A DNA stretch of 64,000 nucleotides, from assembly GCA_032433765.1 (NCBI GenBank), contig JAVIAB010000092.1, positions 34,717,534-34,781,533 on the forward strand, read 5' to 3'. The notes beneath the pieces were generated by a model, which saw only the letters and a program-made list of their open reading frames with translations, did no database searches and was not told where the DNA came from. This document shows positions 48,201-60,864 of the stretch, one piece after another (the first letter of the stretch is position 1; each line of letters opens with the position of its first letter). The position numbers and the translations under genes were made by a program. Source of the stretch: Megaustenia siamemsis (lineage: Eukaryota > Mollusca > Gastropoda > Stylommatophora > Ariophantidae).

Positions 48201-51200
48201 TTTATAGAAAAATGGAAGGAATTGGATGGAAATAAAAGAAATCAAAAGATGAAGTCTTAAAAAAAACTAAAAATGAAAATGGACACTAAACACAATTCAA
48301 ACAAGACAAATACAATTTTTTGGGCATGTTAAAAAAGACAGTAGTTTGCTAAAAGTAATCTTGGAAGAAAAAATATAAATATAAGGTAAAAGAGGCACAG
48401 GCAGACTAAGACTAACATGGACCATTGACATAAAAAAGATGAACAAGTCAATCTTTGACAACCTATACCATCAAAGCAAGAGACTGCGCGGAATGGCGCT
48501 CCTTAGTAGATAGCCCTTGATGCAGTCTACATTATTAAATAAGTATAGAAGAGAAAATCTAGGTGTATAATAGTCACAAGATTGAACAATCTTGTTAATG
48601 TTTTGTTTAGCCGCGAGAAGTGTAAAACTTGACGGTTGCATTTTCAGAACTACCGACAACTAATTCAGGTTAGAATGTTAGTATTAAACTTTCCTTGCAG
48701 GTATGTAAACACTTATGCCACCAGCAGGCGCATTTGTTGTTCATCAGGTAATGGACCGCATTTTAAATGTCTGGATACGTCAATTTTCGAAAGAAGTAAA
48801 CGCTCTGTGTTATAAAAATAAGTAATACGATTGTGGAGGCAAAGAATATGATGTTAGTGTTATAAAACTGTTAATACATTTGTGCTATAAAAGTATTGAT
48901 ATGCCTGTGATAAGACAAGAATGTAATGCGCCTGTGCTATAAATGTATTAGTCTGCTTATGATAATGAAGAAAGTAATGTACCTGTGCTATAGAAGTAGT
49001 AGGATACATGTGCTATAAATGTATTAGTCTGCTTATGATAATGAAGAAAGTAATGCGCCTGTGCTATAAATGTATTAGTCTGCATAAAATAATGAAAAAA
49101 GTAATGCACCTGTGCTATAAATGTGTTAGTCTGCTTATGATAATGAAGAAAGTAATGCGCCTGTGCTATAAATGTGTTAGTCTGCTTATGATAATGAAGA
49201 AAGTAATGCGCCTGTGCTATAAATGTGTTAGTCTGCTTATGATAATGAAGAAAGTAATGCGCCTGTGCTATAGAAGCAGTAGGATACATGTGCTATAAAT
49301 GTGTTAGTCTGCTTATGATAATGAAGAAAGTAATGCACCTGTGCTATAGAAGTAGTAGGATACCTGTGCTAGAAAAGATAGTAAAATGTAACTTATACTT
49401 CAGGTCCTACGAAAATGAAACCTCAATCTGCTGTAAAGGCTGGGGCGGTGATGACTGTTCAAAACGTAAGTAGTCTCTCCAATTGCTTACCTTGATTCAT
49501 TCTCATATTTTTATGTGGCGTTTTATTTCATATATTCTGGTCACATTATCAATCGTCAGAAAAATGTACCCCCCCTCCCCCCAGTGAGGTATAGAACTTT
49601 CATTACCCTACCGTATAAAGGTTGGTTCGATCTTAGAAATATCTCTCTATTTAAATATCGTTAAAAGTAGTTATTAATCTCTGCCTTTGGATTCTCTTAC
49701 TGTAATTTGTGTTTTATCTCTTTCAAATTTTCTTTTGGATTCGAAAACAAAGCCGCTGTGTTCTTCAATTGATTTGTGTGTTCTTGTTTTATTGCAGCAT
49801 GTGTACGTCACTTATATGTGATTTCGATGAAACTAATATATAGGGTGTTTATAAAGTCTCACTACACTTGGTATCTAGGTCAATTTGAAAAAAATGTTTA
49901 TGACGTCATCACAATATGTGCTCAATGGTAAGTTCACTTGTTGCGACAGTTTTCTTAATGACTTGTCTGGACTTTTAAGGATTCTGTCTTGGATATCTAA
50001 ACATATTTCATCATTCACAGCAGGCCTACCAGATCGTGGAGCATCTTCCACATTTCCAGTAGCAATAAACTTATTCAACAAATTTCATTGACAGTGGGAG
50101 CACATATTGTGATGACGTCATAAACATTTTTTCAAATTGACCTAGATACCAAGTGTAGTGAGACTTTATAAACACCCTGTATATATTCATGTCTCATAAG
50201 TTAATCTTTGTTAACTAACTGAAGAGGTTCAGAAGCATCTTTTCACATTGTGTTGTCTTCTTTTCTTTTACCAGAAATTTCGTACGTTTATGTTGGTTGT
50301 CCCTGAAATGAACGGAATCTTTTTTTTAATTTTTTTTTGCTTAGTTATCACTGGCTTAGTTTGATGGTAACATTTGAGTGGCTTCAATTTTCACCCAATG
50401 AAGTTAATGAAATATCTTTGTAACTTGACTCTTTCTTTTTTTTTTTAATAAAGTCTTTGTTAAACGCTTGAGCTATTAATATTATTCTGAACAATCTTCT
50501 TTAAAACCAAACTTGTTTGGTATTCATAGGTTTTTTCTTTGTTTGTTGTTTACTTCAGTAAATCAGACTCATCTTTAAATAACACCGATGAGCGTTTTTA
50601 CGTCCATAGCTAAAGAAATATGATATTTATATCTTGAAAATACAGCCTTTCCATGAGCTACCGCACACCTTTCCTATGACATGCATCCTTTGTTCTCAAG
50701 CTCACTAAACGTCTGTCCTCGCCTCTAAAAAAATGCTTCCAAGAAGCATGCACACATTTCAAAGAAGAAAGTGGAAAGAATAGAAGAATAAGGGAATGCG
50801 AAGAAAATAAGAGGTTAAAATAATAAATACTTCAAAATATCGGTTTTCTGGGCAATATATGTTTAAATAACATGGAAAAGAGAGTATAGAAAAGGAAAGA
50901 AGAAGGTTAAAGGTATAACATTTGAAGAAAAACATAGATAACGTCTGATGATGGAAAGAGTGTTAAATCTAAGAACAATGCAATAATATGATATATAAAC
51001 AGCGGTATGGAGGGAGTGTTTACAATGAAACCGTTCTTTTAATTTTAATCATTCGTTTATTTATATCACAAACAATAACGTTAATTTGCTTGTTTATTTA
51101 TATCACAAAGATTAACATAATTTGTTTATTTATTTATATTGCAAACGGCGCAGAACACAGTGCAACGTTTTAACGGGTGTTCAATCAGAGTGGATCTGGC

Positions 51201-51306
51201 AGACTCTAATTGTGATGTTCTGTCTGTGGGGGCGATCAATACACTTAACTTGACAGCTTACTTCATGCGAGAGTCTGGAATCCTACTCTGATTGAGTCCT
51301 GATCGC

Positions 51307-51361
<55 letters not shown>

Positions 51362-54300
51362 CCGAAATTGCAAACGGTAACGTTGTTTTCTTTGTATGTC
51401 TTCAGCTCAATGCGCAAAGGCTTGCCAGAATGGCGGTGAGTGTAAAGAGGTTTCCAAAGATGCCACTGCTCCTCCAGGTTGTGTCTGCGTGCCGCCATAC
51501 TCCGGTTCGGCATGTGAAGAGAACCAGGAAGGTACAATAACATTGTTTCTAGCACTAATAAATCGTCACACAAGATCGTCATCTTTATGTAGCGTGTTCC
51601 AGTTGATACTAGGGTCCCATGACATCTTCTTTTGAAGTTTATTTTTCTGGTCAATGTGCCCAGCATTTACAACAATCTATCCCAGCCTGTCTGTGATTTC
51701 ATGCACTCGCCGTTTCTTGATCTGCCTCTTTCTCTCGTCTATTTGACACATTCCATAGTGATCTTCTGTGTGCCATCATAATGTTTTATATGAGCACAGT
51801 ATTTATTTTGCTTGTTGTACGTTCTTTATCAACCAGCTTTCTCAAATTTTAAAATGGTCCAAAATCGTAGCCTTTATCCATCCTTGGTATTATGAGTGTC
51901 ATTCTGCAGCACTTGAATTCACAGATCTCTGGAAAGGCCACGTTTAACTCACAACCATGTGTATGGGAAATAAATATATCTGAGAAATAGAAGTTTTGTT
52001 GCTACATGTGTTCCGTTTCAAATGTGGTGCAGTTGTTTTCTTTTACTCACAACTATGTTCAGTTATACAGGAGGAAGAAAAGGAATTCTCACCCAACGCT
52101 CATGACGCTCAGGTTTGCTACAATATTGAGTCGTCCTTTGTGCAATGAATATGATCTTTCGACTAAACTAAACATAGTACAGTGAAGTTATCAACAATTC
52201 AGTATCCAACGGCAATTGTTATAAGATGCTCCTTTACCTATGTCTTGTTTTGTTTTGATCTTCCTCGTAGTCCCCCTTTTGTTTGGTTACTGTGACTAAT
52301 ATTGTATGATCGAAGATGTATGCAAAGTATGTAATTTGAATCTCAATGAACGGGGATAATCAATTAAACTTGTTTATTCTTACCAATGATTATCATTTAA
52401 TACGTGTAATAATTGTTTACATATTTTTTATCTACTGGACTGCAAAATATATATTGATCTTGTTTTTCACTATTACTAGACGTTTAAGTGATGTTATTTT
52501 CTCAACAAAACTCAAAGAGCTGGATAAAAGTACTGCATCCGCAGTTTATCATATTTTTTTTTTAGTAATTTAATCGTTAGAACATAATATCAAAATTGAA
52601 GTTGAAATAAAAAAAAATATAAACATTTGTGATGCGATAGTATAACAAGGTTTCTGCACATCCTTCATTTATACGACATCACCAATAAATAAGAAACCGA
52701 AGTGTAGCAGCAGTTTTTAAAGTGATGTGTCGATGACAGGACGTTAATTTCCAGTCATTTTACTGCTTCTAGGTTCACCCAGCCTTAATGAGTACCATAT
52801 ATATTTTTTTCTGCGGAAAAAATGTTGACCAAGTTATCTAAAAATGTGCCGTTGGTGGAAAAATCTGGGTAGTAACTTAATATTTCCTATAGACCACTCT
52901 CGAGGCATCCACATGTTTCTTAATAAATTGACCATTGAGATCCAACAGAGAATCATTCCCAGTTAGGCCGTAAAATGAGAGAATAAAATTTTGAGTGATG
53001 CAGCCATATAAGATCATCAAGTTTGGCTTAAACTAATGTACAAAAACTGTTAGAACAGTAGAGTGGAAAAGAAGACGGAGAGAATAAACTGAAATGAGAA
53101 CATCAAAGAAGGAACGAAGAGTTCACTTTGTTAACTTGCAGAGAACAATTATAGACAGAGAATGATGGGAAACATGCTCAATGTAGTCTTGTAATGTCGT
53201 CTAACAATGACCTAAAGTACTCTCAAAAATAACAACACATATTCAGAAAACTAGACTTATGTGTAGACATTACAAAGGACAAGGGGTAGGGTTCGATCCC
53301 AACCGACGGCTTCCGGGTTTACCCAGCCTTAAATGGGCACCAGATTTTTTTCTGGGAAAGTAAAGGGACACGGGCGTAATACCGACCACATTACCCCAAA
53401 AATCATGTGCCGTAGGTCTGTAAAATGTACGGTCACTAACACTATATTCCCTATACGCTACTTGGCGTGACGGGGGTACTTTACTTTTTTTTTTACTATG
53501 TGTAGACATTACTAGACACAGGACAAGATAATTCCACACTAGTTTCTGATTTTTCTAAGCTTCCGTGTATGCCAACCACTCATATCGACCGAGATTCAGA
53601 CACGAATACAACAAAGGCTGCTGGAGTGTTGCTGTCCCATCTCAAAGTTTGGAATTAGGGAAAACAAATATTCAAATTTGTTAAAACGTTTGTGGTTCAA
53701 ACTCAAAGACAGCTGTTGCAGATCTGTTTATTGTATGCTATCGACTTCTTTACATGATAAGTCATATGACAGTGACAATGACTTAAGTTAACCTCTTTAA
53801 ATTCGTTGATTTTGTTATGCGTTTTGCCGCATGACGATATTAGACATGCATGCCGTCCATTTTCAGATTACTATACGTTTTTATTGTACTCAGATTGTCT
53901 ACTGCCTCCGGGAAAGGGGAGAAGAATGCATTCGTTAATTGGTGACATTGGAATCGACAGAAAACATTAGTATGCTAAATATTCATTGTTTATATTCTTC
54001 AGCTATAAACGCCAACAAAAGGTACTGCTACACTGGAATTAATTGTAATAACGACCTGGCCAAGCCCGACCCAGTAGTTGTTTCCGACTGCTGCACTGGT
54101 GATTTTGGAGGATCTTGGGGAAGTCAGAATTCGACCTACAAGTGTACGTCCTGTAAGCCAGGTACGTTCGTTTTTGTTTTTGTCTTTACGAGTTCATTTT
54201 GTAGCTACAAACATTTGCATAGAACTGGTCGATTCAATTGTTGCAGCTGCTTCCTCTCGCATTCATTGTTAATTCCCTTGTTCTGTGTTCTTAAAAAAAA

Positions 54301-57300
54301 AGGAATATTCTCTGCGCTTGTAATGTTCAAGTAGATGATAGCTTACAATCTTAAGGTAGCCTGTTTTAGAACCATTACAAAGATCGAAAATTGTCCTGTG
54401 ATCTCAAGGTACGTAATATCGAAACTTGATAATAACAAAAACATCTTGTGTTTAATTCGAACACGCAAAAGAACCAGTGACAATTACAATCGTAAAGGGC
54501 AGGCTGTATGCCACTGACCAGGTTACATTTATACATTAAAAACAAAAAGTAAGTTTTCCTACAAATATTTTGAACGCCATCTATGTTCTGGATTTTACAT
54601 TGCTCCAGCATTTTAGAACGTTTTAGCTAATGCTTCTGACTGTCCTTGCATTTTGCGTTGCACACCAATTTCTTCGTTATTAAACATTTTATGAAAAGGC
54701 AGCATATACCTGCAAGTAAGAGGACTTACTTTCTATTGAAATAGTCAACTTTGTTTTTCTGTATTAGTTGTTCGTTTTTAAATCACTTTAGTTAATTCGT
54801 TTATAAGTTTTCTACAGATTAGGATAGCTTCCCGGTGCAACATTCTTTGAAATAATAAACATAAATTTACAATACATCACCAAGTCATTTAACAAAATCC
54901 CTAACATAAATGTTTACTCGGAGCCATTTAAAAGACAAGATTAGTTTAATTATTAATACGGACAAAATGCACTCAGAGAATAGCATTGTGGGCTGAAAAC
55001 CCATCCTTGCTGTAAATGAAAGCTACCGCAGCTCTAGAGTGCATATTTCAAGGTTGCAATCCTTCCCCACCACCCTCCGCCCCCCCCCCCCCCCCAAAAA
55101 AAAAAACTTAACATAACCAACAGAATTGCGATCTTTTGAATCACGCAATTTCGATCCAACTTTAAAAAAATATAGGCAATGAAACCAAAATAGGGAGCAG
55201 CGACGAAGACACCCGGCTAATGGGACTAACATTGACCTCTCTTTTTTACATTGTAACCTTCTAGAATAAGAAATAGAATGCAGAAGAACATGAAGATCAT
55301 GTTGAAAACCTTGTTTTCGGTTGGTTGTACAAACAGTAAAGTGGCAGTCACAACAGCTAAAAATATTATGATATGATCTGAAAAGAAAAAACTAATAAGA
55401 ATACAAAAAGGAGTAACTGAAAAAGAACACTAAGGGTAGATATTAATAATTAATTATATTATAATTTATGGCACAATCTGGGGTAGTTATGGTTCGCCAG
55501 GACCTTGAGTAATATGAGTGCTCGTCTTTGGGATTGTTAACCATGACAATACTTCTCTATGACAAAGCCTTTTACCTTCTCGTCCTTTGTAATGAGGTTT
55601 AGGTGCCCCCAACTTGAAGAATGGCTGTTGAAGTCCCCAGTTATTATCCAGTTTTATGGTTGGGCTAATCATCACCATCATGCAGCATAAATATAAACAG
55701 GACAAATCAGAAAAAAGTGCAACGCGTCAAAAATTTGGGCACAATAATATCAGATGGAAGATGCAATACAGAAATAAAAAAAAAAAAACAGAATAGCTCA
55801 GGCAAAAATAGCATTTCAGAAAATGAAAAATGTCTTATGCAACAATTCTATGTGAAAAGAAAGTGCGAAAGAGAGCTCATCGGTGCTTTTTTTGGTTATT
55901 TGGTTATGGAAAGCCCCGGTATTACTGCAAACGAATTAAAATCCATAATTACTCAACCGCCCGTATCAGTGGAATCATCCGAATTAATATCTCATCTCCC
56001 AAACAAAGAAAGGTAACTGTAGTCGCCATCGTAGCAGTCTCAGCACACGCCAAGAGACATAAGGCAAAACCGGGCAGAAAGTGAACACAGCCAATGGTTT
56101 TCTGTCATACGATGTCTTATCTCATCGTAAACAATTGGAATATCGAAACATGATCAAAAAGGATGAGAAACACAGCTCATGGTGTGCACAGAGCACTTAA
56201 CTCAGTAGCTTCTGCAACAAGCCGGACTTGGAATATAAAGAAACTGCAAAAGGAACACTTTTCATGCATAGGCTTCAATGGTTCCTGCCGCTTATCCACC
56301 ATATTGACCGGAAGTTCACGAACTCCTGAAAATATTGTCATATTTTCTAAAATGCATATCACTTGATGATGTTAAGACATTGTTTTTGACTCCAACTCCG
56401 AACATATGAAACACAGTTAGTAATCGGACTATCCCAGTCGAAAATGATATAGGCGACGACATATATCATACAGGCTATATACCAAAATAACTAAAAACAA
56501 TAACTTTCATTGCATTGCATAAAAAGAATGATTTTAGAACAATAAATCTAATGAGCCATTTAACAAAATCCTAAAAGGATTCAGAATAATATCAATATGG
56601 AATTAGAACAATATGGATTTATGAAAATCAATGGGTACAAAAGAAGCCATATCCTGCATGAGGACATTAATTGAAAAGAACAGGGAAGTAAAAAGCAAAC
56701 AAATATGCCTGCTTCATAGACGATACAAAAGGTTTTGATAGAACACACCACAAACAACTTATAGAATGCCTAAAAATATATATATCTAGAGGACATGGAC
56801 TAATATGTAATTTATACCGGAAGCAAACAGCATTAATAAAATATAACAAAGAGAACTCTACACCCATGGATATAAAAAGAGGAGTAATACACGGATGCAT
56901 CCTGTCTCCAAGCTTGTTCAATTTATACACTGAGCTAATCTTTAAAAACATCACAGAGGTGCCAGTCTTATTAATAGAAAGATAATCAATAAACTAAGCT
57001 ATGCTGATGATACTGTACTACTAGCAGAAAATCCTAAAGATCTGCATCTACGTAATGAAATAAATATGACAAGATACAAATATGGATTAGATATGAATAT
57101 CAAAAAAGACTAAAACTATAATCATATACAAAGAAAAAGTCCAAAACCTACAAATGGATATCAAAATTGAAGGAATAGAGATAGAGATAGTTCAGAACTA
57201 TAACTACATTGGACATACTATAACCAGTGATAGAAATTGTAAAACTAAAAAAAAAACGTATAGGAATGGCATGGCAAGAAGTAATTGTAATGTCATGAAC

Positions 57301-60300
57301 AATATCATCATCATCAAGTATTGGGCCTGCTGGCGTAGGTGATCATGTCTCTCCACACTTCGATCACGACAGATATTTATCATTTCTGTTATTGACCTTC
57401 TGCCAAGTCATTCTCTTAAGCTGTCTGGTATCTTTTCTTTTTGCTATATCTCTTCGTCCCTCAATTTTCCCACTTGTTACAATATATTCCAACTGTTCTC
57501 TTCTCATTATATAGCCAAAAATGATGATTGTTTCTTTCTAATATTGGAAATTAGCTCTCTTTTTGCTTTGGCCTCTTTCAGAACTTTCCATTACTCTTCT
57601 TAGCAGTCCATCGTATTCTCAACATTCTTCTGTAAAACCACATTTCTACAAACTCCAGTGGTTTTCTTGTCTGTTGTCCTAATGTCCATGATTCACATCC
57701 ATATGTTAAGACTGCTCTACAAAACATTTAAGAACTCTTTTCCTTGTTTCTATTGTCAAAAATGGATTGCAAATTATGAAAAATATACTAACATCAAAAC
57801 AAATAGCACTATGGCTAAAACTAGAATAACAAAATGGTATACCTTCTCAACATTCCTATATGGTGCAGAAACATGGACATTAGACAAGAAAACTGAACAG
57901 AAAATTGAAGCCATTTGAAATCTGGATATATAGAAGAATAGGTAGAATTGGATGGAAAGAAAAGAAAACAAACGATGAAGTCTTTAAAAAAAACTAAAAA
58001 TGAAAAGAGAACTCCTAAATACAATTCATACAAGACTAATGCGATTTTTGGGGCATGTTAAAGGACACAACAGACTACTTAAAGTAATCTTGAAAGGGAA
58101 AATACAAGGTAAAAGAGGCAGACTAACACTAACATGGACGAGTAATATCAAAAGAGGGACAAGTCAATCTATGACAACCTGCATCATCAAAGCAAAAGAC
58201 AGAGCGGATTGGCGCTTCATTGTAGCCAACCTTCGTTGCGGAGACGGCACTCGATTATGATGATGATGATACTGGAAGCAAACAGCCTTAAAATAATATA
58301 ACATTAATGGAAAGATAATCAATAACCAAAGATATGCTGATGATACTTTATTCTTTTCTTAATCTTCTTTCCTTCCTCATTTGCCTTTCAGTGTCGAGGG
58401 GAGATATAATTTATGTTTATAAAATTACTGTTTTGCTTCCTAGTACTTCTAGTATTCTGTCGATCCATCTTTTTCGTGGTCGACCCTTGGGTCTGGTATT
58501 ATTGAGGGCTCGTTGTGTTGTGTTTTGATCTTTCTTCTGTGTCACGTGGTCAAACCTTTTTATCTGTTGTTTCTTTATATATTCTATGGCGGGGGGGCTA
58601 TTCCTAGCTTTTTTCTCAGTTCTTCCTTTCTGATCTTAACTCTCAGACTGTTTCCGGGGAAGACAACCCGGTACTCAAAAATGTCGTGCTGAAGTCGGAT
58701 GTGTTGGGCCGAAAGGCGCAAATATAACAGTTATACTGCAAACCACAACACAACGCAGACACGTCCACTACGTCCTCGTAAGGGCGGATGATGGAGATGA
58801 ATATTCTAGTCTACTACGATACTCTAGAATACTTTAGTCATCATGAGAACGCAACCAACCAACCAGACTGTTTCCTGACATTCGTCTGACACATTTCATC
58901 TCAGTAGAGGTTATTTTTATTGTTCTTGCATCTAGGGTTCTTGCATTGGTAGAACAACGATGAGATGTTGGATGCTTTATTACTAGCCGAAAATCCTGAT
59001 GATTTACAACTATTCATCATCATCGAGTGCCGTTTCCGCAACGAAGGTTGGCTACCATGGAGCGCCATTCTGCTTTGTCTCTTGCTTTGATGGTGCAGGT
59101 TGTCATATGCTACAACAATTACATAATGAAATAAACAAATGAAACAACAATTATGGATTAGATATGAGTATCAAAAAGACTGAGGAGGGGATCTGATCAC
59201 CTATGGACATGTTCGGAATGCAATGATGATGACTCGCAAATAACTCAATCAAGAAGACTAAATCTACGATCATAAATGAAGATAATTTTCAAAATCTCCA
59301 AGTGGAGATCAATGTTGAAGTAATACACCTGGAGACAGTTCAAAGATATAACTACTTTGAACATACTATAACCAGTGATTTAAAATGTAAAACTGAAATA
59401 AACTACATAATAGGAATGGCAGAAGGTAATTTTAATGCCATGAAAAATATACTAAGATCAAAACATATAACACCAGGGTTAAAACTAAGAATAGCAAAAT
59501 GACATTATATATTCTCGACATTTCTATATGGTGTAGAAACATTGACATTAGACAAGAAAACAAGAGTCATGAGGACAAGTCAGCCTACGAAAACCTACAC
59601 TATCAAATCAAGAGACAGAGCGAAAAATGGGCTCCATGGTAGCCAACCTTCGATGCTCACATTACACTTACATGATGAAGATTATTGAAGAAAACTTAGT
59701 CAGTAGTTAGTCCACAAATCGGCCTCACAGAATGTCGGATAACTTCATTAGATCCAATTCTCAGTGTACCTCTCAAAATATAGCCATGACAACCTTAAGC
59801 TCTGTGTAGATTTACAGCTGCCTTTAGCTTCATGCAGAGCGCTCTTTTTTCACGCAATATACTAGAGGTGTATTCAAGGCTGTATATTTGCATACATATC
59901 TGAATCATTTATTCATCCTGCCTCCTTGAGAGTGTTTAAAATGGTAACTCACGCTTTTGCTCGTCCACTTTACACAACAATATCCCAGCAAGTCTATTGG
60001 TCTATTTATTATCTCTTATACTCGAGTGTCCTACCAGAAAAATTAAGTAAGTTTTAATAAACTTTGAACTCTACGGAGCCTCCAACAAGTGACTTCGAGC
60101 CGAGTCTATTTCGATCTTTCTGAGCATGTTCGGTGAGGCTTTGTGAAGGTAAATGTCAGTAAAAATGTGATTTATTCTACGATATTGACAAGGCTTCATT
60201 CGTCAAACTATGTGTAGTTAAGACAAACACACGTTGTCTTCCTTGACAGTTCTCACTCCTATCTGAGCAGTGAAGGTCCTTTTGCTTTGTCCAAACCAAG

Positions 60301-60801
60301 TAATAGACAGTATATGGACTTCAGCTTCAGAAGAATTCTTAAAAAATGATGTACTTCTGCATCAACTGTCAATAGGTTTTGACTTCTGCATTCTCTGTCA
60401 ATCTTGAAATTCACTCAGAAAGATTATAACTATCTGTCGGCACTCGCACCCGTTCTTGGCATGGACGACTGTCAATGATATCTATCGCGAGATTCTTGTG
60501 CAATTGTGGAAGGAAGAAGTCTCTTGTCAAGGTCTTCGCTTGTGCAACGGAGTTTTCTACAACTGGACTGAAACCAACGTCATTGTTTTTGTTAATGTGT
60601 GGCGACGGTGAACGAGGCCGACATTTTGTGCATAAGATTTCATCATTGCAAATACTCATGTTAGGATCGTATTGAAATATAGTCCCCCTGTATGATTACA
60701 AAAAATATATTATGTGGGTTATATCACTATGGTATATAATATGGTGGCAAACCAAATGTCTTTATATAGTTTATGTAATTAGACTTAAATATTGTCTTTC
60801 A

Positions 60802-60864
<63 letters not shown>

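Noticed and set aside
48957..49298. Overlapping 110- and 96-residue repetitive reading frames on both strands
   Set aside because: They are products of the 51-bp minisatellite; a period divisible by three keeps all frames open. No start context or homology.
48876..49375. CRISPR-like array
   Set aside because: Repeats are contiguous 51-bp units with no unique spacers, in an animal intron. It is a minisatellite.
51283..51666. 127-residue minus-strand frame with a Ser-Leu repeat
   Set aside because: It is antisense to exon 5 and the (AG)n microsatellite; the Ser-Leu stretch is the repeat.
52079..52129. Possible small exon between exons 5 and 6
   Set aside because: AG and GT borders exist (acidic VIQEEEKEFSPNAHDAQ), but its end phase does not fit exon 6, and the alternative acceptor gives a stop.
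60411..60659. 82-residue minus-strand frame as a gene
   Set aside because: No domain, no splice context, no neighbouring support; it lies within intron 6 of the plus-strand gene.
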